A program made the position numbers and the translations under genes. A stretch of DNA of 64,000 bases from Schoenoplectus triqueter (taxonomy: Eukaryota > Streptophyta > Magnoliopsida > Poales > Cyperaceae). The stretch covers positions 243,656 to 307,655 of the forward strand of contig CAXKVV010002148.1 in NCBI GenBank assembly GCA_964058805.1, in the 5' to 3' direction. The notes below the pieces were generated by a model, which worked only from the letters and a program-made list of their open reading frames with translations, ran no database searches and had not been told where the DNA came from. Positions 57,435 through 64,000 of this stretch are shown piece after piece; position 1 is the first letter of the stretch, and each line of letters opens with the position of its first letter.

Positions 57435-60400
57435 GGTGATGAAGCTGAGTGGTGTCTTCTGGTAGGTAGCACAGAGCGATTCATCCCATGAGTTGATTTT
57501 CACCTTAGGAATGTGCTTAAATTTGTTCCACTCTGAACCTCCCTCCCCCTGGTTACTAATCTTTCGTAATAGCTCCTCACTACAGCTAATGGTTTTTAGA
57601 TTTGGACAATCTCGGATTAGAATATGTGAGACGCTGGGCATATTTGACATTCTCTCCAAGTTTGGGTTTGTAAAAACACGAAGGTCTTTGATGGATGGGA
57701 AATTCTCTATGGTAATTAGATTATCAGCACCAATGATTTGGAGGAGCTCTAGAGAAGTAGCATGGTGCGAAAGACCCTCAGGGAGAGATCTCAGCTGGGG
57801 ACAAGATTCAATTAACAATTTTCTTAGCTTGGGCATGGCTGACTCTCCCTTCTTCCACTGCCACTCTTTCCAATTCTCCATCCCTACAAATTCCAGCGTA
57901 TTTAGTTTCGGAAATGGTGGTATGACAGAGCAATTCTTTTCAATTGAACCTCCACTCTTGATATATGTCCCAAAAAGCTCCTCTCCCACACTCACAACTG
58001 AATATGCATTCTTAATTCGAAGGTAATCTAAATTGGGAAGTTGCCCAAATGGAGCAAGGTTCTCAAAGCAATTACAATTTTCGATCTCAAGAAATCTCAA
58101 TTGTGGAAGGGCTGCCCCCAAATTCAACCAATTTGGAAGACAATTACCAAAGTAACCTCTAATTTGAACAATTTCCACGGAATGTGGAGGAGAAAGCTCA
58201 TTTAAAACACTCTCAGCCGTTACTTTCTTCGCATTTGTTTGTGAGACTTGATCTTCCCAATTTAATGACGTGAATCGAAGAAAGAGTTCTTGCAACTGAT
58301 GTTTGCACCCAAGGTTTGCTCTCTTTACTATGTTCATTTCAGATACTCTCTCCAACCCATCTAAATACAAGACAACTAGTTGCGATAGAGCTTCTAATTC
58401 ATCCAGGCTACTAGATCTTTTCGGATTATTGTCTGGCTTGAAGCCACAGAGATCAATGAGTTTTTCTAAATTTTTCAAACCCGCTGGGATTATCTCAATG
58501 TTTGTACCTTCCAAACCAAGGAATCTAAGTTGCCTTAGATTAGTGATGCTATGAGGGAGATGTGACAACTCTGTGCAGCCAGTGATATTCAAATAAACCA
58601 GATTTCTTAAATTTCCAATGGAAATTGGAAGAATTCTTATCATTGAATTACTAACATCCAAGTATCTGAGATGCACGAGGCGGGGTAAGGCATCTGGTAG
58701 GGTTAAAATATCGCAAAACCTGAGATCCAAAATACGAAGGTTAGAGAGGTTTCTACATAAATCAGCAAGTGCATTTCCAAGTACTTTTTCTCCAATCAAT
58801 AATGTTCTCAAACATTTTTCTTTATTAACTATTTCGGAGTTTGCCTCAATTGCTTTCATTGACAACCGACGTAGTTTTGAAGAAGACTCTCGTTTTAGTA
58901 TACCATCTCCTTCTTTTAGTGTATGGTTCTCATCATTCCCTAAGTAGCGAGCAAAGGACCACAAGATCTCATGCATTTTACAGTGAGTTTGATCATAGAA
59001 TTCACCAGAAGCTTCCAAAAGATTCCTCAGCAATAACTCCCTATAATACTCTATCCCCTGTTCCCATATATTTCCATTATCTTGCAAAAACCCTTCCGCA
59101 AACCAGAGATATATTAAATTTGATTGTCCGAACAAATAATCTTCAGGATATAGGGAGCAAAAGATGAAACACTGTTTCAAAGGTGTTGGAAGGTCCTCGT
59201 AGCTCAAATAAAATGCCTGATGGATGCCACTTGGCTGCCCATCAATGAACGAAGACCACACATTATTATCTAAAACTGATTGCCATTCACCTTTTGTTCT
59301 TGCCTTCATGCAAAGTATGCCTCCTACACTTTTCACAGCAAGAGGTAAGCCGTCACATCTTTGAACTAGTTGCAACCCAATATCCTTGAATTCTTGAATT
59401 TCTCTCTCTTCCTCATTTTGAAATACCTGATATTAGAGATTTCAGAGGTACAATAAAATATAAATATAAAAATGAAATTCCAAATCAAATATTTTGAAAT
59501 GAAAATAAAATAAATATCTGGAAAGGAATAGTCCAACCAATTTATTAGATGTATTCATTATTGTTCTCAAAGTAGAATTTATGATTAATTATTGCGAAAC
59601 AACCATATCAGGAGTGGAGCCAGAAATTTTAATTAGGGGGCCGAGAAATAAATATACAATATTATTGATAATATTATATATTTTTTTATCATTATTTATC
59701 ATAACAATTATATTTGATTTTTTTAGAGAAAATTAACGATACAAATCACAAGGCAACACTAATTTTATTATCGAGTAATAGTAGAATGCACCTCTATTTT
59801 TAAAATTTCTATATTTGTTCTTCCTAGAAAATTTAGAAAAATCAAAGTGATTATTTTTATTATAATATGTAGAATCTCTAATTTGAAAATTATATTTAAG
59901 AATCTTTATTTTTTTAGATACAAGGGAAGATATTCATTTTTCAACTCAAAGAATTGTGAACAAATAACCTAACAAAATAATTTCAAAATATAAATTAAAG
60001 TTTTAAACAAAAAGGAATTGAATATTTTCATTTCAATTACAAAACAAAGAACTAAAATTCTAAAAACTATTTTTTTCATCAATACCCTCATTCTTAACTA
60101 CGATAATTAAGATAATTATATCTGATATATCTGAATATGTGCATGAAACATTCAACAAACTTTTAAAATCTTAAAATAGAAAAATAATAAAATAATAATA
60201 TTTTTTTTCTTCTTGCCCTTGTTAGCCCTTGCAGCTTATAAGTAGAAAAAAAAGAAAAACTAATTGAAGAATCATCTCTTTAGACACTAACAACTAACTA
60301 TATTCATCAAACTAAATTACAGTTAAAGAATATTATATAAATATTTAAATCATTAAAAAAAGAAAGCAAACCATAAAATCCCATTTTCAACAAAGTCCAT

Positions 60401-62680
60401 TAATTAAAATTGGACCCAACTCATCACTTTCCCCCCTTCCCATATTCTTATCTCAAAGTCGCATAGAGATCAATTCATTCAAATTTTAACAAGTAAAACT
60501 ATTAGAGATGAAAAAATTATTTGAGATTTGTTGGACGATTAACATGAGTCTATAAATCTAATTTGATTAGGGAGGACAATATGTATATAATTTTCAAAAT
60601 ATCAGAATTTTTTTATTTTGTACATAAAAATGTTGAAGGAACTTTGCCCTCCCCCCTCCCCCGCCCCTCCCTCCCTCCCTCCACCCCTAAATCATATGTC
60701 AAGAGATATGATGTTTTATAAACAACAAAATGTCCTTAACATTGGACTTTATATCTCAGAGTTTTAAAATTCAAGTTGTCAATTTGAACTATTTAACATG
60801 ATCTCCATATTTAAATATATTTGAAAACCGAATTTTCAAAATCAGATTCTGCATAGTGATTTTTATTCTTCTTCATTTTCTAAAAAAAAAAATCAGATTC
60901 TACATTTGAATTTTTCCAAATGTGCTTAAAATTGCACAAACACACACACTCAAAATGTCTTATATTTTACACTAAAATGTACTACTTAAAATTCAAATGG
61001 CTCATCCAAAATGCTCCATATGATCTTCATGTTAAAATATACTTGAAGACCATATAAAAATGTCCCTTTATATTTTACTCGTATCACAAAGCTTTTCGAA
61101 ATATTTTTTTTTACTATTTTTTAGATGGGTGAAAAAAAATTAATGAATTTTGTTAAAATACAAAGATAAATGTTGAATAATTTGAATCGACTATTTGATT
61201 TTTTCAAATCCAAAATATGAAATATCAGTGTAAAGTAAGGGACATAAATGTGTTTGTTAAAATGCAATAAGTATTATATTTGAAAAAAAAATTAATGCAA
61301 AATCTGATTTTTAAAAAATGGAGAAGAATGAAATCACTATTCTCTTAAGAAGAACAAAAAAAAAATCAATATTCACTAATATTTATATAGCATTAAATAA
61401 GGCCAAAATTTTGGTACTGCTACCGAACTATTTGTTTAAGAACACAATTTGTATATCATAGCCTAACTAGTGGACACAAACTTAGCGAAGGTATTCTTCA
61501 GCACACGGTATTGAAGGAGATACTTTTATTCTGTTATCTGGTTTTGATTTGATCTTGTATTGAACCAGAATCGAAAATTATCAGGATCCAATCAAAGTGG
61601 ATAGAGTATATATTGTACTATGATTTTAGGAACAAAATGGATTATATTGTAGACACAGTGATGATATTGGTATACCTGTTTGATCAATAGGGACCAGCCA
61701 TCCTCGTCGCACAACCTCTCCACACGATGTGACTTTGCTGCCCTCATACCATTTGCAACTCTTTCATCTCGAGTCGTGATGAGTAACCGACTTCCATCTG
61801 CTCCACTCATCAACGGATCACGCAACAGGTCATCCCAAACTGCTCGACTCTCTTCCCAAACATCATCAAGAACAAGCAGGAATTTTTTTCCCTGGACAAG
61901 CCTTTGTAGTAAAGGCACCAGCTCCCATCTTTCTTGCATAGCACCATGATCACCTCCTGCTACCTGTATTATACCCTTCAATATCTCTACTTCTTTCACC
62001 TCCTTGGAGACACAAGCCCAGACTTTTAACTTGAATTCCTTCTGAATTCTGGGATCATTAATGATCCTTTTCGCTAGAGTGGTCTTTCCAATGCCACCCA
62101 TCCCCACAATAGCCACCACAACATTTTTTTCTCTTTCCCCCTTCAGATCTTCGGTCAGCCAATTTACTAGCATTTTAGTATCTTCTTCAATCTTTTCTCC
62201 CACAATATCATCTTGTACAATGGAAGATGCATGGAAGATTTGTGATTCAATCAATCCCAGTTCAGCCTTTCTCTTGGCAATCTCTTCCAGCCTGCCATTG
62301 ATATCCTTGATTTTCGAACCAATCTTATGAGCAAAGAACGGGTTGCGGATACAAGACAAGAAAGGGCTGCGGCAGCAAGCATTTGGAGACACACAGGAAC
62401 GGCACTCAGGGAGGCGCTCCTTGGCCTTGATCTCACAGAGGTCAATGACATCATCAGCATCATACATGACATCTTTGAGCTCCATGAGCCAGTGCTCAAT
62501 GGCACGGTTGTTGGTCTTCTTTTTCTCGGCATCATAAAGGACAGGTCTAATGTAACCAACTGTCCTATTGAGCTTCTCGATCTGGCCAGGAATGCCGAGC
62601 AACATGCCGACTTCTTGCTCCACCATTTGCGTGAGAAGTCCAGTTAACTTGGACATGAAGGCATCAAGTATCATAGTCAT
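57333..62680 (-). CDS. CC-NB-LRR disease-resistance protein, copy B, with a MITE-encoded tail
   Basis: Two exons, 62680-61676 and 59426-57333, give 1032 residues. Same architecture as copy A: coiled coil with DADDVID, P-loop GMGGIGKTT (about 193-201), LVLDDVW, GLPLA, RNBS-D and LRRs. Differences from A: a 17-residue in-frame deletion between the coiled coil and NB-ARC, MHE instead of MHD (486-488), and loss of about 35 residues in the last LRRs. B keeps the family-like tail frame (WNKFKHIPKVKINSWDE) that A lost. Its last 33 residues (from GFEYAEIEIRS) and the stop codon lie in the 168-bp MITE. Without the insertion the frame would end four codons later (TNIN then TAA). Both exons are otherwise open, so the gene is plausibly expressed, but MHD changes often alter NB-ARC switching. 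Confidence 0.9.
59612..61340. repeat. intron repeats of CNL-B, same as in copy A
   Basis: 59612-60690 is the GTGGAGCCAGAAATTTT...CCACCCCTAA element and about 60850-61340 the nested foldback, both at the same intron positions as in copy A. They occupy most of the 2.25-kb intron (59427-61675). Confidence 0.6.
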
Positions 62681-63510
62681 ATTTGTTTTGAATGAGTGAT
62701 TAATGAGGGCTGCAGCTTAGATTGTGGTCAGGGAAGAAGGAGATTGGAATATGGATGTGGAACTAAATAGTCTTCCTTGATATGCTTCGGGATAAGAGAA
62801 TCTCAATCTTCAAATAAGCTGCTGACGCTGCTGTCCGATTTCGATCACCAATGAATGGAGGGAATTTAATTAATGGGTCAGCCAATCAGTGGAGAGCAGC
62901 CAGGGAGCTTGTCACCTTGTGAGAAAGAGACCAGCAGCCTAATTTTTGGACCGTTGAATAGTCAAAGTTTGAACATTTGAATCGGGACTTGATCATCTGT
63001 TACAGGAAGAAGTACTATGATGTTGAGACGGGTAACGGAGGACAAGAATAAACAACTTCTGGTTTTCTTGAGAAAGTTATATGGAATACTTTTAATATCC
63101 TATTCGGTGATCTTTGTGTACATTTTTGTCTAATTAAACATAAAGTTTTTGTGTATATGAATATTAACCAGTGAAATTCCACACTTATGTCTACAGAAAA
63201 TTTTGTTCCTTCATTTTTGCCCCCCGAGACAACTTCAACGGGAGAGATTATCTGATACGTCAGTGGATTTAACTACTATAAATATAATAAATAAATCCAC
63301 CTTGTGTCAACTATCAAGCAGGAAATAATTTGCTGTGGTCCAACTCCGTGGGACCCTTTTTTTTAAATAGAAATATTTAAAAAAAAACGCATATTGTAGC
63401 GTAATTGTCAAATTTTGATTTTGCAATTGAATTTCGTAACTGATTTTTGCTGGTGAAATTTATTATATCCAATCACACTACAAAATAAAATTAAAGGATC
63501 TGATGCTATT
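62681..63510 (-). promoter_or_regulatory. upstream region of CNL copy B
   Basis: Almost identical to 50569-51397. Homology breaks at about 63510, where A carries the SINE, and resumes at 63524-63600. Confidence 0.5.
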
Positions 63511-63599
63511 TAAAATAACGAGATATACAATGTGGCTAATGAGCATTCTCCAATCCACCTATCAGTCCAAAAATGTGCATTGTTATCATTGTCATTTTC

Positions 63600-63954
63600 T
63601 TATTGTATTCATAAATTCTCATTGTCTTAGGAAAACTTGACAAAAAAACATTTAAATAAATACAAAAAAAATCTTAAAATAAAAAATTATAGATATGTTC
63701 TTTTACTCATAAATTGATAGAGTTTCAAATTTCTTGTAATTTCGTTATCATTTGATAGTCCATTAAAGACCATCAAAATTTTATATAATTTATAATGGTT
63801 TCAATTTAATGATCTTTGACGAACTATTAGACGATAATGAAATTTAAAACACTATCAATCAGTAAGTAAAAAAATATATCTATAATTTTTTCTATTTATT
63901 TAAAAGTCCATTGTCAAGTTTGTTAAAATAACTCATTGTCAAGGGATCCTTCCC
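63600..63954. repeat. foldback MITE with GGGATCCTTCCC end
   Basis: Right end AATAACTCATTGTCAAGGGA then TCCTTCCC at 63954. The left half (AAAATTATAGATATGTTCTTTTAC) mirrors the right half (TATATCTATAATTTTTTC). Same family as 43183 and 54137. The left end, near 63600-63640, is poorly defined. Confidence 0.6.
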
Positions 63955-64000
63955 TTTTATATATACCTCTCTTCAAAATGGAGAAAATGATAATGAGTTC

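Larger units (their letters stand above)
56250..63510 (-). repeat. duplicated segment, unit B
   Basis: Direct duplicate of 44188-51397. It lacks the SINE/MITE found past A's right end, has an extra ~47 bp near 61430-61480, lacks an ~85-bp stretch near A's 44650-44730, and carries a 168-bp MITE in the gene's 3' end. Confidence 0.9.

Overview
The window is nuclear DNA of a flowering plant, most likely a eudicot. It is AT-rich, genes are sparse and intron-containing with GT/AG junctions, and most of the sequence is LTR retrotransposons, MULE, CACTA and hAT-like elements, SINE-like units and foldback MITEs. No bacterial-style operons, CRISPR arrays or tRNA genes were seen. The species cannot be named from the sequence.

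Layout. 1-7769: a minus-strand Ty1/copia retrotransposon, cut by the left edge, with its 5' LTR, primer-binding site, a repeat-rich leader and a gag-pol frame carrying one frameshift and one nonsense codon. 7775-10260: Ty3/gypsy gag debris, an LTR-like fragment and foldback MITEs. 12021-16313: a complete 5-exon TBL gene (plus), a Golgi wall-polysaccharide O-acetyltransferase of the TBL32-35 type. 16578-19610: a complete 9-exon minus-strand gene for a plastid-type Shewanella-like protein phosphatase (SLP1-like), convergent with TBL. 20941-24659: a decayed MULE with ~265-bp TIRs and a perfect 10-bp target duplication, inserted in a tRNA-like SINE. 24.7-32.7 kb: AT-rich intergenic DNA with foldbacks. 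32882-33027: a MIR390 hairpin with exact mature and star strands and an upstream TATA box; it encodes no protein. 33.6-43.8 kb: transposon relics (solo MULE end, CACTA relic, foldbacks, a CCCGA-rich minisatellite). 44188-63510: a ~7.2-kb direct tandem duplication, each unit holding one two-exon CC-NB-LRR gene on the minus strand. The units are separated by ~4.9 kb that contains two broken LRR fragments, one inverted.

How the genes relate. They do not form one pathway. TBL serves cell-wall acetylation, SLP plastid phosphoprotein turnover, miR390 the TAS3/tasiRNA-ARF developmental module, and the CNL pair immune surveillance. The liveliest part is the CNL cluster. Copy B has a 168-bp MITE inserted at its 3' coding end, which supplies the last 33 codons and the stop codon, and it reads MHE where copy A reads MHD. 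Copy A has a 1-bp frameshift in its C-terminal tail and carries its own SINE plus hAT-like insertion downstream, which copy B lacks.
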